DNA of 64,000 nucleotides from DATJPR01 sp963811705 (lineage in GTDB: Bacteria > Bacteroidota > Ignavibacteria > UBA10030 > UBA6906). The DNA is taken from the NCBI GenBank assembly GCA_963811705.1, contig CAWESL010000007.1:248001-312000 (forward strand), written 5' to 3'. Position numbers and translations under genes: made by a program. This document shows, one piece after another, positions 1 to 8,116 of this stretch (positions are counted from its first letter, which is position 1; each line of letters opens with the position of its first letter). The notes under the pieces are model-generated. The model worked only from the letters and a program-made list of their open reading frames with translations. It was not told where the DNA came from and did not search any database.

Positions 1-336
1 GGATCCGCCCATTTTACCGAACCGGTGATTGTGCAATCGTTGACCGGCGTCGACGCGAGCAACCCGGTACCGACCGTGTTTTCTTTGAACCAAAATTATC
101 CAAATCCTTTTAACCCAACGACGACGATATCGTACGGGCTTCCGAAGGCAACAACGATGACCCTCTCGGTCTACAACGCCATCGGACAACACGTGGCAAC
201 GCTCGTCGAGGGGCAACAGTCCGCGGGATACCATCAGGCAACATTTGACGGCTCACAGCTTTCTTCGGGGGTCTATCTGTATCGTCTCGAGGCGGGAACG
301 TTCGTCGCAACACGAACGCTCGTCATGGTGAAATGA
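1..336 (+). CDS. Secreted protein C-terminus with type IX-style sorting domain (5' truncated)
   Basis: The frame is open from the first base, so only the last 112 or so residues of a larger protein are present; the GTG at 25 is probably internal. The residues hold a FlgD/Ig-like C-terminal sorting domain: QNYPNPFNPTTTISY, then VYNAIGQHVATLVEG, a GxH repeat and a final SSGVYLYRLEAG...TLVMVK. In this phylum such domains direct export by the type IX system and surface attachment or release. Nothing remains to indicate the catalytic or binding part. The first six bases are a BamHI site, which may or may not reflect how the DNA was obtained. Confidence 0.85.
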   Translation, partial: GSAHFTEPVIVQSLTGVDASNPVPTVFSLNQNYPNPFNPTTTISYGLPKATTMTLSVYNAIGQHVATLVEGQQSAGYHQATFDGSQLSSGVYLYRLEAGTFVATRTLVMVK

Positions 337-354
337 ATCTTGTCAATCAGCAGC

Positions 355-392
355 CGACAGACGACAACGCGTCGTCTGTCGACTGCGTTGTC
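355..392. terminator. Overlapping hairpins between convergent genes
   Basis: A perfect 10-bp stem (CGACAGACGA at 355-364 with TCGTCTGTCG at 372-381) lies between the stops of two convergent genes. An alternative 8-bp stem, GACAACGC (363-370) with GCGTTGTC (385-392), overlaps it and is mutually exclusive. TCCTTTGTT follows on the plus strand. A bidirectional terminator is the simplest reading. Confidence 0.55.
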
Positions 393-395
393 CTT

Positions 396-420
396 TGTTC
401 CCTGTCCCCTGACTATTCCC
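396..420. repeat. Dispersed CCCTGTCC-type repeat, copy 1
   Basis: TGTTCCCTGTCCCCTGACTA overlaps the stop of the GH9-like gene. Related runs occur at 8037-8059 and 8304-8330, both inside sorting-domain sequences. This is sequence similarity seen by eye only. Confidence 0.4.
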
Positions 421-1765
421 CGCCCCGGAGCGACTCCGCTGCGAGAACGAGCTCCACATAGCTCACCCCCAGGTTCACGACGTACTCATTCTCTCCCCAG
501 AGGAACGGCCAGTCCTCCTTGTTTTCGGGGAAGTCCGGCTTGACGATCAGTACCCCCGGGACGACCCCGCCCGGAATGGAGGTAAAATCCGCACGGTTGT
601 TTCCGTACACGACGCGTTTGGAGCGCGATCCCACACCGGAGACGAAGGAGATGTCGGAACCGGGGTGGCAACCAAAGAGATAGTCCAGTCCGCGGAAGAC
701 AGACTCTCTGTCAATAATGTCCGGGAAGGCCCTGGGCAACGAAAAGTTGTTCAGGGAGAAATCGAACAGCGAATAGTCGTAGCGGAGATACCTCCCCCAC
801 CGATGCAGCGTTGCATGATAGACATCGACGAGCCGGCCATCCTCTTCGACTTGCAGGAGTCTCGCAGCTTCTTGGGTCCGATCGTTCGGGTCGAGCTCAA
901 TGACTGCGACCTTTTCGGCTTCGGGCAAATATCCGACCTGCGAATGGGCTATGACCGGCAGTCTGGTCCAACCGGGCACCGTCCCTGCCTCCAGGTACCA
1001 CTCGACGACGGTACCGGTTTTGTTGGAGGGCAGAAGGGTCCGGACTACGTACCACCCGTTCTGGGCAATGTCGCGGCCGTCATAAAGAAGGAGATCGCCC
1101 TTCAACGATTGAATGTGAATTCTTCGTTCAGGTTCCTCGGGCGCAAGGACGAGGTTCTTCCCCTTCCCCAATGGTGCGGGTTCGATGTCCTGTCCAGGCG
1201 TTGTGACCATCGGTCCTCCCGCGGAAAGCGGAAACACTCCGCCCCTCCCGTCGATGAGATACCCCTTTCCCCAGTACGCCGGGGGGAGGAACTCCAAATT
1301 GAATCCCGCACGTCCTGCCAAATCATGGGGAAGAGGACGTTCAAGGGCGACCCGGACGAGTATCCCCCGCCCCTGCGCTTCGGCGTGCACGGTGTACGAA
1401 AAGTCGTGACCGGGGTACTCGAGTTCGACATCAACCCGTTGGGAATCCCGGACGACAGTCCGTCGGACCAGCCGGGGGATCGGGTCCCACTGCGCCGGGG
1501 TCGGACTCAGGCGCACATCGCCGTTGGTCGCGGTTCGGACTCCATGATGGATGATCTCCACTCCGCTCATCTTGGCGTCGCTGAAGTTGCCGTCGTACCA
1601 GTTGTTGAAGACGAGGACGTCACAACCGCGTTCTTCAAAGTAGCCGGCGCTGTTCAGGGAGAACCCGGACTTTGCCTGCCGGGCTTCGACCGAAACGCCG
1701 TACACAAGAACAACGATCAGCGACACGATGGATGACCACCGGGATAGTCGGCGCTTATGCTGCAT
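413..1765 (-). CDS. GH9-like protein lacking the central catalytic region
   Basis: It has a signal peptide (residues 1-28) and a long N-terminal region typical of Bacteroidota GH9 enzymes. At about 280-345 follows the cellulase Ig-like domain (HSQVGYLPEAEKVAV ... WGRYLRYDYSLFDFS). The chain then jumps directly to the extreme C-terminal part of a GH9 barrel: LDYLFGCHPGSDISFVSGVG, PGVLIVKPDFP and a terminal NEYVVNLGVSYVELVLA that includes the position of the GH9 acid/base Glu. GH9 barrels need about 400 residues; here under 110 follow the Ig domain, so most of the (alpha/alpha)6 barrel, including the catalytic Asp pair, is missing. The frame is intact. Last gene of the SDR operon, overlapping the upstream gene by 11 bp. 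Probably an internally deleted, inactive enzyme; assembly collapse is possible. Confidence 0.7.
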   Translation of the reverse strand: MQHKRRLSRWSSIVSLIVVLVYGVSVEARQAKSGFSLNSAGYFEERGCDVLVFNNWYDGNFSDAKMSGVEIIHHGVRTATNGDVRLSPTPAQWDPIPRLVRRTVVRDSQRVDVELEYPGHDFSYTVHAEAQGRGILVRVALERPLPHDLAGRAGFNLEFLPPAYWGKGYLIDGRGGVFPLSAGGPMVTTPGQDIEPAPLGKGKNLVLAPEEPERRIHIQSLKGDLLLYDGRDIAQNGWYVVRTLLPSNKTGTVVEWYLEAGTVPGWTRLPVIAHSQVGYLPEAEKVAVIELDPNDRTQEAARLLQVEEDGRLVDVYHATLHRWGRYLRYDYSLFDFSLNNFSLPRAFPDIIDRESVFRGLDYLFGCHPGSDISFVSGVGSRSKRVVYGNNRADFTSIPGGVVPGVLIVKPDFPENKEDWPFLWGENEYVVNLGVSYVELVLAAESLRGGE

Positions 1766-2798
1766 GGACGGGAAACTCCTTCACTGTTTGAAGAAATGCC
1801 CGGATATTCTCGGAGCTGACTCCGGGCGGCATGCCGCCGCCGCAGGAAAGAATGACGCGTGACCGATCGTCCAACGATGTCAGGAGTCGCATGGTTGCTT
1901 CCACAACCTGAGCGGGATTCCCGGCGGCGAGCACATCGCGGGGAGGGATGTTCCCCAAGAGCGTCACCGTGTTTCCCGTGAGACGCTTGATCTCGTTGAG
2001 GGTCACATCGAACCCCATGTTGAACAGGTTGACGCCGATCTCCGGGAGGAACGGCGCAGAGACTTTGCACGGGGCGTCATTATGAAGAAATCGCACCGAG
2101 ACGTCCGTCCCAAACAGTTCCTTGAAGTACGGCAGGCCGAATGTCCGAAATTGTGCTGCACCGATAAACCCGATGATGTCGTCAAGGAGGAAGATCCCGT
2201 CAATGGTCGGAAACGCTTCCCGCTGGACCTCGATCCACTCTTTCAGGTACGTCGTGATCTTTGTCAGGAGAAGCTCGGTCTTCTCCGGCTCGAGCATCAT
2301 GGCTGTCAGGAACTCCGTCGTTCCCATAAGGTAGCTCGCGATATTCAGGGGCCCGCGGGCAACCGCGAAACGGATCCGGTGCCCTGCAGCCTCGATGTGC
2401 GGCCGGGCAAGTTTGAGCCGGTTGATCACGAATGGCAACAGTCCGTCTTTCCTGGGGTTCGGCGTTGGAAGCGAGGCGATGTCGTCCACGGAATCGATGA
2501 TCTTGTGGGCATAAGGAAATTCGTCGGGGGGAAACGTGCACCGGACGCCGAAGGCCGAGGGCTCCGTACACATGCCGAATTCCGACCAGAACCCGGGAAG
2601 GAACATCGCGTCCGGAAATTCCCGGATCGTCCTAAGGTTCGCTTCCAACCAAATCGCGTCGTTTGAAAAATAGTCGAGGATCTTCGCCCCGTGCCAATTC
2701 GGGAGCCAGGGAGAATCGATGATAAAGCCGGAGGGAAGTGTATCGGCAGGTTCGCCGCGGATGGTCGAGAGGAGAACATTCCATTGTGCATCGGTCAT
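1755..2798 (-). CDS. Uroporphyrinogen decarboxylase-fold methyltransferase (MtaA/CmuA-like)
   Basis: A 347-residue cytoplasmic protein of the URO-D/MtaA superfamily. Family members move methyl groups between corrinoid proteins, methylated substrates and thiols, using zinc bound by a His, a Cys and a more distal Cys. Visible candidates are H239 and C244 (LHNDAPC) and C319 (LSCGGGMPPGVSSENI). The spacing between the first two is longer than the HxC of methanogen MtaA, so the site is related but not identical. A glycine-rich end and PPG..SENI match the family. It is not HemE, because it is divergent and sits in a catabolic operon directly after a B12-reactivation gene. No corrinoid-binding protein is seen nearby. 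Substrate unknown; a methyl ether such as 4-O-methyl-glucuronate is an inference from context. Confidence 0.75.
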   Translation of the reverse strand: MTDAQWNVLLSTIRGEPADTLPSGFIIDSPWLPNWHGAKILDYFSNDAIWLEANLRTIREFPDAMFLPGFWSEFGMCTEPSAFGVRCTFPPDEFPYAHKIIDSVDDIASLPTPNPRKDGLLPFVINRLKLARPHIEAAGHRIRFAVARGPLNIASYLMGTTEFLTAMMLEPEKTELLLTKITTYLKEWIEVQREAFPTIDGIFLLDDIIGFIGAAQFRTFGLPYFKELFGTDVSVRFLHNDAPCKVSAPFLPEIGVNLFNMGFDVTLNEIKRLTGNTVTLLGNIPPRDVLAAGNPAQVVEATMRLLTSLDDRSRVILSCGGGMPPGVSSENIRAFLQTVKEFPVHAA

Positions 2799-2843
2799 GG
2801 GCTGGGTCTTTCGGATGGTGTACAGTCGTCGATGCCGGAGAAA

Positions 2844-3704
2844 TCAGTGATCCCCGGTGTGTCGGGTGGAGGCATTCCTGGCGACGGGGCGCTTCCTGAC
2901 GGAACGATACGTACAGTCCTTCATCCCGCATGCATCACAATGATATCGTGCCCAGGATACGGCAGGACCGATCCCGATCACCCCGCTGATGGATTTCAAC
3001 GGAACCATCAAGGCGGATTCCAGAAGCGTGATGCCGCAGAAGTCTTCCGGGAAGAGGCCAAACACAAGGTGTTGATCTCCCACCGACCAATCGCAGTACC
3101 CCGGGCTGTAGCGGTTCGTGATCTTCATTCCCCGGTGGCCCATTGATCGGCCGACATGGTCATGCAGCATGTTCGCCGCATTCTCGACGGCGAGGGACGC
3201 CACGGTGTCAATCAGGAACGCTCCCACAAGATCGCCGTGCTTCTTTGTCTCTTCCGCCCAGCTTTCCATTCCCGGACCGATCGTGCAGACAAAGAACGCC
3301 AGTTTTTCCGCCTTCCGCAAAAGGCGGGTCACAATCTTCTGCATCCGGAAGAACGATCCCCCGGCAGAGAGTCCGTCGGACCGAAGAGGGTCATACCGGA
3401 CATCGAGAATCCGGAAGCCGGCCCTGATCATGCAATGCTGTGGAACGTCGGCGAGAATCCTTTCGATCTCGGGTCGAAGGTGTGCGGGGACCGCACGTGC
3501 GGGATACCCGAGCGTCCGTTCGACCTCCTCGGCGTCAATGCGTAGATGCGACGCCGGAATGTCGACTTCAAAAACATCGCGCGGGAAACCCCGTTCAACA
3601 AGAAGCGAGCGCGCGCTTTCGCCCCGGGGGTTTTCAGAGAAGTCGATCATGGGAAACCACGGATTGATCCGGCACAACGGCCGTATGAAATACTCCCCCG
3701 TCAA
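2844..3704 (-). CDS. MetH activation-domain-like corrinoid reactivation protein
   Basis: The protein resembles the reactivation (AdoMet-binding) domain of cobalamin-dependent methionine synthase as a stand-alone unit. Recognisable stretches are the family core NRYSPGYCDWSVGDQHLVFGLF and the following LLESALMVPLKSISGVIGIG. A Cys cluster, CDACGMKDC, near the C-terminus is typical of stand-alone versions and may hold an Fe-S or metal site. In corrinoid methyltransferase systems such proteins re-methylate or reduce inactivated cob(II)alamin. The listed start is a TTG overlapping the SDR stop; an ATG at 3650 is an alternative. Its position between an SDR and an MtaA-like gene suggests one corrinoid-dependent methyl-transfer pathway. 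Confidence 0.75.
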   Translation of the reverse strand: MTGEYFIRPLCRINPWFPMIDFSENPRGESARSLLVERGFPRDVFEVDIPASHLRIDAEEVERTLGYPARAVPAHLRPEIERILADVPQHCMIRAGFRILDVRYDPLRSDGLSAGGSFFRMQKIVTRLLRKAEKLAFFVCTIGPGMESWAEETKKHGDLVGAFLIDTVASLAVENAANMLHDHVGRSMGHRGMKITNRYSPGYCDWSVGDQHLVFGLFPEDFCGITLLESALMVPLKSISGVIGIGPAVSWARYHCDACGMKDCTYRSVRKRPVARNASTRHTGDH

Positions 3705-4462
3705 AACCCGATGGAATTCCCGCCGTCGACAGGGAGGACAATTCCCGTGATAAATTTCGCCTGGGATGAGGCAAGGAACAACGCAGCACTGGCGACATCG
3801 CCGGGTTCGCCCAGGGTGCCCATCGGCGTGCGCGAGAGCACCCTCTTTTTCCGTTCAGGATCATCATCCAGGGCACGGGACGACATTGCCGTCGCGATAA
3901 ATCCGGGTGCGATGCAATTGACGCGCACTCCGTGCGCGGACCACTCAACGGCGAGCGCCCGGGTCATCCCTTCCACCGCGGACTTCGTGGCCGTATATCC
4001 GACAACGTTCGGAATGCCGTAGTGTGAGGCCATCGAACTGATCATGATGATGTTTCCGGACTTTCGGGCGACCATTCCTTTCGCGACTTCCCGGGTCAAA
4101 GCGAACACCGCAGTCTGGTTTGTCAGAACGACGTCCTGAAAATCCTGATCCGACACCGACAGCGCCTCGCGCTTCAGGTTGATTCCGGCGTTGTTCACCA
4201 GCACATCGGGATCGCCAACCTGCTGGTGGATCTGTTGAACCAGATCACGCAACGCTCCGATTTCATTCAAATCGAAATTCAGTGGATGGACAGTAGTGCC
4301 GAGATCCCTCGCGGCCCGGTCGAGCTTCGCTTTGTCCCGGCCGACGATCACGACGTTTGCCCGCTCACGCGCAAATGCCTCAGCGATGGCGAAGCCAATG
4401 CCGCTCGACCCTCCTGTCACGATGACGTTCTTCCCTGTGAGGTCGGAGTACATGTTGGTCAT
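3701..4462 (-). CDS. Short-chain dehydrogenase/reductase (FabG/KduD-like)
   Basis: A classical 253-residue SDR. It shows the NAD(P)-binding TGGSSGIG motif near residue 17, NNAG near 90, a catalytic Ser in MISSM, YTATK as the Tyr/Lys pair, and PGFIATAM after it. The C-terminus PVDGGNSIGF is typical of FabG, KduD and gluconate 5-dehydrogenase relatives. It probably oxidises or reduces a sugar acid or polyol with NAD(H) or NADP(H); the substrate cannot be read from sequence. It is the first gene of the minus-strand operon, divergent from xylB and sharing the promoter region with the LacI-type sites. A role in processing glucuronate-derived keto acids is plausible but unproven. Confidence 0.85.
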   Translation of the reverse strand: MTNMYSDLTGKNVIVTGGSSGIGFAIAEAFARERANVVIVGRDKAKLDRAARDLGTTVHPLNFDLNEIGALRDLVQQIHQQVGDPDVLVNNAGINLKREALSVSDQDFQDVVLTNQTAVFALTREVAKGMVARKSGNIIMISSMASHYGIPNVVGYTATKSAVEGMTRALAVEWSAHGVRVNCIAPGFIATAMSSRALDDDPERKKRVLSRTPMGTLGEPGDVASAALFLASSQAKFITGIVLPVDGGNSIGF

Positions 4463-4876
4463 TTCGGATTCACCGTCAAACGCAATCTGGTCATAGAAGA
4501 TCGGAAGTTGTCTCCATACTTACAGCGATTTCAGGCTCCGCTGAAACCATTGCTCGCCCATCATTTCTTGTTTCATGACCGGAACGGTTACCAATCCGGT
4601 CTTTGCATTAACAAAGGTAGACGTCGATGGCAAAGAAATGTCAAGAAGAACTTCGATCATGGTATGCACCGCTCCACTCAGTCGAAATCTCCCTTGACTT
4701 TTGAGGAAAAATTGAACTGATTTGAATGTCATTGAATCGCTTTAATAAATATAGGCCGAGTCGCAGGACATAAGCAAGAGCGTTCCGGATTCCTTCTATT
4801 CGCTGAACATTCGACTTTTTCTCTGCGATGAACCCTCCAACTTCGACGATCAGCCTCCACCATTCGCCTATCAATC
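4463..4876. promoter_or_regulatory. Divergent promoter region between SDR operon and xylB
   Basis: This 414-bp non-coding stretch separates the SDR start from the xylB start. It is AT-richer in the middle (4690-4760), where two operator-like sequences lie. No small gene, riboswitch fold or tRNA is evident. It is presumed to hold promoters for both directions, but I could not place -35/-10 or -33/-7 elements with confidence. Confidence 0.6.
4711..4746. promoter_or_regulatory. Tandem LacI-type operator candidates
   Basis: Two imperfect palindromes sit 20 bp apart: ATTGAACTGATTTGAA (4711-4726) and ATTGAATCGCTTTAAT (4731-4746). The second has the central CG typical of LacI-family operators. It matches 14 of 16 bases of ATTGAATCGATTTGAT at 37841-37856, upstream of the LacI gene. 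The first matches that site at 13 of 16. Two helical turns of spacing would put bound dimers on one DNA face. Confidence 0.6.
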
Positions 4877-6376
4877 ATGCTCAGCATTGGATTTGACCTT
4901 GGAAGTTCCTCCATCAAGTGTTCCATCTGGGATGTTGCCAACGGTGTTGTTGTCGCTTCAGGCCAGCATCCCGCGACGGAAATGGAGATGCGGGCACCGA
5001 AGCCCGGCTGGGCGGAACAAGACCCCGACGTATGGTGGGACTATGTTGTCCTTCTGACCCGGAAGCTCCTGCGGGAATCCAACGCCGCCGCGGACCAGAT
5101 CCGAGCGATTGGTATCGCCTATCAGATGCACGGCCTGGTGATCGTCGACGCATCGGGGAAAGTTCTCCGGCCGTCCATCATCTGGTGTGACAGCCGGGCG
5201 GTGGAAACCGGTGAGGCGGCTGCACGCGCACTCGGCGCAGAATATTGCAGGACTCACCTGCTGAATGCTCCCGGGAATTTTACCGCTTCAAAATTGCGAT
5301 GGGTGAAGGACCACGAGCCGGAAACGTACAGGAAAATTCACAAGATCATGTTACCGGGTGACTATATCGCAATGAAAATGACCGGCGATGTCACCACGAC
5401 AGTCAGTGGCCTGACAGAGGGGATCTTTTGGGACTTTGCTCGCGGAGAGATCAGCAAGGAGCTGCTGGAATATTACGGTATCAATTCCGGACTGCTTGCC
5501 GAGGTGAAACCGACGTTTGGCACCCAGGGTGTTCTTTCTCGTGCCGCGGCGACGGAACTGGGCCTGGGAGCAGGGATCCCGGTTGCGTATCGTGCGGGCG
5601 ACCAGCCCAATAACGCTTTGTCTCTGAACGTTCTCGAACCCGGGGAAGTGGCAGCCACAGCCGGCACCTCGGGCGTCGTGTTCGCCGTTACGGAGTCCGT
5701 GGTCACCGACCCCGAATCCCGCGTCAACGTTTTTGCCCACGTGAACCACTGCAAGGATCGGACCCGGCTGGGGATGCTCCTGTGCATCAACGGGACCGGC
5801 ATCCTGAACTCGTGGCTCAGGAAGAACGTCGCTGCAGACCTTACGTATGACGCGATGAACGCCCTCGCCGCGACCTCCCCTGTAGGGGCAGGCGGCCTCA
5901 AATGTCTGCCTTTCGGAAACGGGGCTGAGCGCATGCTCGGGAATGCGTCGATTGGTTGTCATTTTGCCGACGTCGACTTCCAGCGCCACACTCGCGCCGA
6001 CGTCCTGCGTGCTTCGCAGGAAGGCCTCGCGTTCTCGTTCCGGTACGGCACCGATATCATTCGATCGCTTGGAATTCCGATTTCCGTTGTCCGCGCAGGA
6101 ACGGCGAATCTGTTCCTGAGCCCGCTGTTCAGCCAAACCGTGGCGACGGTTCTCGGTGCGTCTGTTGAACTTTTTAAGACGGACGGCGCTCAGGGAGCAG
6201 CGCGCGGCGCGGCAATCGGCGCCGGCCTCTACCCATCGACGTCCGATGCGTTTACATCACTCACCCGTACTGCGACCATTGACCCCGTACCGCAGGCGGC
6301 GGAGCGGACCGCCGAGGCGTACGCCGAATGGTTGCGTCATCTCGAGCTCCTGCTTGAACGCAGGGGCGCAGTCTGA
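4877..6376 (+). CDS. xylB: Xylulokinase (FGGY family)
   Basis: A 499-residue FGGY kinase that phosphorylates D-xylulose to xylulose 5-phosphate with ATP. The N-terminus FDLGSSSIKCSIWD is the first phosphate-binding motif; IAYQMHGLV and WCDSRA are xylulokinase-specific stretches. The catalytic Asp lies in AGDQPNNA near residue 240, and the adenine-site region is GAQGAARGAAIGAG near the end. It is followed after 27 bp by xylose isomerase, the classic order for D-xylose catabolism. The ATG at 4877 gives a start just before the first motif; there is no strong ribosome binding site. The upstream operators suggest LacI-family control. Confidence 0.93.
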   Translation: MLSIGFDLGSSSIKCSIWDVANGVVVASGQHPATEMEMRAPKPGWAEQDPDVWWDYVVLLTRKLLRESNAAADQIRAIGIAYQMHGLVIVDASGKVLRPSIIWCDSRAVETGEAAARALGAEYCRTHLLNAPGNFTASKLRWVKDHEPETYRKIHKIMLPGDYIAMKMTGDVTTTVSGLTEGIFWDFARGEISKELLEYYGINSGLLAEVKPTFGTQGVLSRAAATELGLGAGIPVAYRAGDQPNNALSLNVLEPGEVAATAGTSGVVFAVTESVVTDPESRVNVFAHVNHCKDRTRLGMLLCINGTGILNSWLRKNVAADLTYDAMNALAATSPVGAGGLKCLPFGNGAERMLGNASIGCHFADVDFQRHTRADVLRASQEGLAFSFRYGTDIIRSLGIPISVVRAGTANLFLSPLFSQTVATVLGASVELFKTDGAQGAARGAAIGAGLYPSTSDAFTSLTRTATIDPVPQAAERTAEAYAEWLRHLELLLERRGAV

Positions 6377-6403
6377 TCACTAGAGCATTGCAAGGAGCAC
6401 TCT

Positions 6404-7735
6404 ATGACCGTGCGTACGTCTGGAACGAAGGAATACTTTCCTGGCATCGGAAAAATCCCATTTGAGGGGAACGATTCAAAGAACCCGCTGGCCTACCGCT
6501 GGTACGACGGAAATCGGATGATCGGCGGCAAGACCATGAAAGACTACTTCCGCTTTGCGGTGGCGTACTGGCATAGCTTTGGCGCCACAGGGAAGGATCC
6601 TTTCGGCGATGAAACGCGGGACCTGCCATGGAACCATGCCGCGGACGCGGAGTCGAAAGCGAAAGCCAAGATGGACGGCGCGTTCGAGTTCATCACGAAG
6701 CTCGGCCTCCCCTTCTATTGCTTTCATGATTTCGATGTGGTCGAGGAGGGCGAGTCTATTCCCGAGTCCGACAAACGCCTTCAGATGATGGTCGATCATG
6801 CCAAACAACTGCAGCAGAGCACCGGCGTGCGGTTGCTCTGGGGGACGGCGAACCTTTTTTCGCATAAGCGGTACATGAACGGCGCAGCGACAAATCCCGA
6901 TTTTGCAGTGCTGACCTATGCCGGGACCCAGGTGAAGCGCGCGCTCGACACGACCATTGCCCTTGGCGGGACCAACTACGTCTTCTGGGGCGGAAGAGAG
7001 GGTTACAACACCCTCCTAAACACGAACATGAAGAGAGAGAAGGACCACATGGCCCGGTTTCTCTCAATGGCGAGGGACTATGCCCGGCAGCATGGGTTCA
7101 AGGGGACGTTTCTGATTGAGCCGAAACCGATGGAGCCGACGAAACACCAATACGACTACGACGCCGAAACGGCAATCGGATTCCTCCGCCACTACGGACT
7201 CGACAAGGATTTCAAGCTCAATATCGAAGTGAACCACGCAACGCTGGCAGGCCACACGTTCCAGCACGAAATTCAATGTGCGATCGACGCGGGGCTGTTC
7301 GGCAGCATTGATGCCAACCGGGGCGACCCGCAAAATGGATGGGACACCGATCAATTCAGCGTCAACCTGTACGAAATGGTCGAGGCGCTGCTGGTAGTTC
7401 ACGAGGCGGGGGGGTTCGGCAACGGCGGCGTCAACTTCGATGCAAAGATCCGGAGACCCTCGACCGATCCGGAAGACCTGTTTATCGCACATATCACTGC
7501 AGTCGATCTCTTCGCACGCGCTTTGCTCGTGGCAGACGCCATCCTCCGGGACTCGGCGTATCTCAAGTTCCGAAAGGAACGCTATTCTTCCTTTGATGCG
7601 GGGGAAGGGAAGCGTTTCGAGCGCGGCGAACTGACGCTGGATGACTTGCGGAAGATTGCTCTCGCCCAGGGAGAACCCCGTCAGATCAGCGGCAAGCAGG
7701 AACTCTACGAGCAGATCCTTACGATGTTTACCTGA
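6404..7735 (+). CDS. xylA: Xylose isomerase
   Basis: A 443-residue group II xylose isomerase that interconverts D-xylose and D-xylulose in the cytoplasm. Family signatures are FHDFDV (catalytic His), WGGREGY, IEPKPMEPTKHQYD (metal-binding Glu and the conserved Lys), EVNHATLAGHTF, and DANRGDPQNGWDTDQF (metal-binding Asp residues). Length is normal for the family. AAGGAGC lies 9 bp before the ATG. It is the second gene after xylB and is followed by a clear intrinsic terminator, so the transcript probably ends here. Confidence 0.97.
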   Translation: MTVRTSGTKEYFPGIGKIPFEGNDSKNPLAYRWYDGNRMIGGKTMKDYFRFAVAYWHSFGATGKDPFGDETRDLPWNHAADAESKAKAKMDGAFEFITKLGLPFYCFHDFDVVEEGESIPESDKRLQMMVDHAKQLQQSTGVRLLWGTANLFSHKRYMNGAATNPDFAVLTYAGTQVKRALDTTIALGGTNYVFWGGREGYNTLLNTNMKREKDHMARFLSMARDYARQHGFKGTFLIEPKPMEPTKHQYDYDAETAIGFLRHYGLDKDFKLNIEVNHATLAGHTFQHEIQCAIDAGLFGSIDANRGDPQNGWDTDQFSVNLYEMVEALLVVHEAGGFGNGGVNFDAKIRRPSTDPEDLFIAHITAVDLFARALLVADAILRDSAYLKFRKERYSSFDAGEGKRFERGELTLDDLRKIALAQGEPRQISGKQELYEQILTMFT

Positions 7736-7758
7736 CAGAACGCAATCGGCAAAAGCGC

Positions 7759-7785
7759 AAAGGCCTGGAGGACATCCGGGCCTTT
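7759..7785 (+). terminator. Rho-independent terminator after xylA
   Basis: AAAGGCCTGGA pairs with TCCGGGCCTTT (11-bp stem with one G-T wobble, 5-base loop), followed by GTTGTTTCC. It lies 24 bp past the xylA stop. Confidence 0.8.
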
Positions 7786-7852
7786 GTTGTTTCCTCCCCA
7801 CCTGGCGGACCAGAAGCATCCCCTCGTCGCCCTTCATTCCGCCATCGGGTGT

Positions 7853-8050
7853 TCATCGAATCAGGACCATCGACCGTGTTGCCGTGAATCCATTGACATT
7901 TAAGCGGTACATGTAGACACCGCTGGACAATCCTGCACCATCAAATGTGAAATCGACCGTACCCGCTGGATATCTTCCATCAGCCAGAACCGCCACCTAT
8001 CGTCCGAGCACATCGTACACCACCAACCTCACCCGACTGTTCCCTGTCCA
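7853..8050 (-). pseudogene. Decayed duplicate of a type IX sorting domain
   Basis: Read on the minus strand, this stretch encodes a second sorting-domain half almost parallel to the end of the adjacent GH10: VRLVVYDVLGR, stop, VAVLADGRYPAG, FTFDGAGLSSGVYMYRL, then TATRSMVLIR and a stop at 7853-7855. The in-frame TAG (7997-7999) sits where the GH10 copy has CAG (Gln), so one base change explains it. Upstream, homology is lost near 8050 in low-complexity GGGAGA-rich sequence. It is either the tail of a lost secreted enzyme or a tandem duplication of the GH10 tail. Confidence 0.8.
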
Positions 8051-8059
8051 CTGTACCAC
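8037..8059. repeat. Dispersed CCCTGTCC-type repeat, copy 2
   Basis: CTGTTCCCTGTCCACTGTAC lies inside the decayed sorting domain and resembles the runs at 396-420 and 8304-8330. Confidence 0.4.
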
Positions 8060-8116
8060 GCTCTCCCCACCGCGCGATAGGGAGATGGGGAGAACGGGAG
8101 ACGTGGAGATTAATCG

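Noticed and set aside
1..6. GGATCC at the very start as evidence of a cloning junction
   Set aside because: A six-base site can occur by chance; there is no vector sequence, so it is noted only.
665..1735. 356-codon plus-strand frame opposite the GH9-like gene
   Set aside because: Antisense to a gene with signal peptide and GH9 motifs; its own translation has no domain features.
1755..2798. HemE uroporphyrinogen decarboxylase for heme synthesis
   Set aside because: Too divergent at the substrate site, with MtaA-like His/Cys positions and a corrinoid-reactivase neighbour rather than heme genes.
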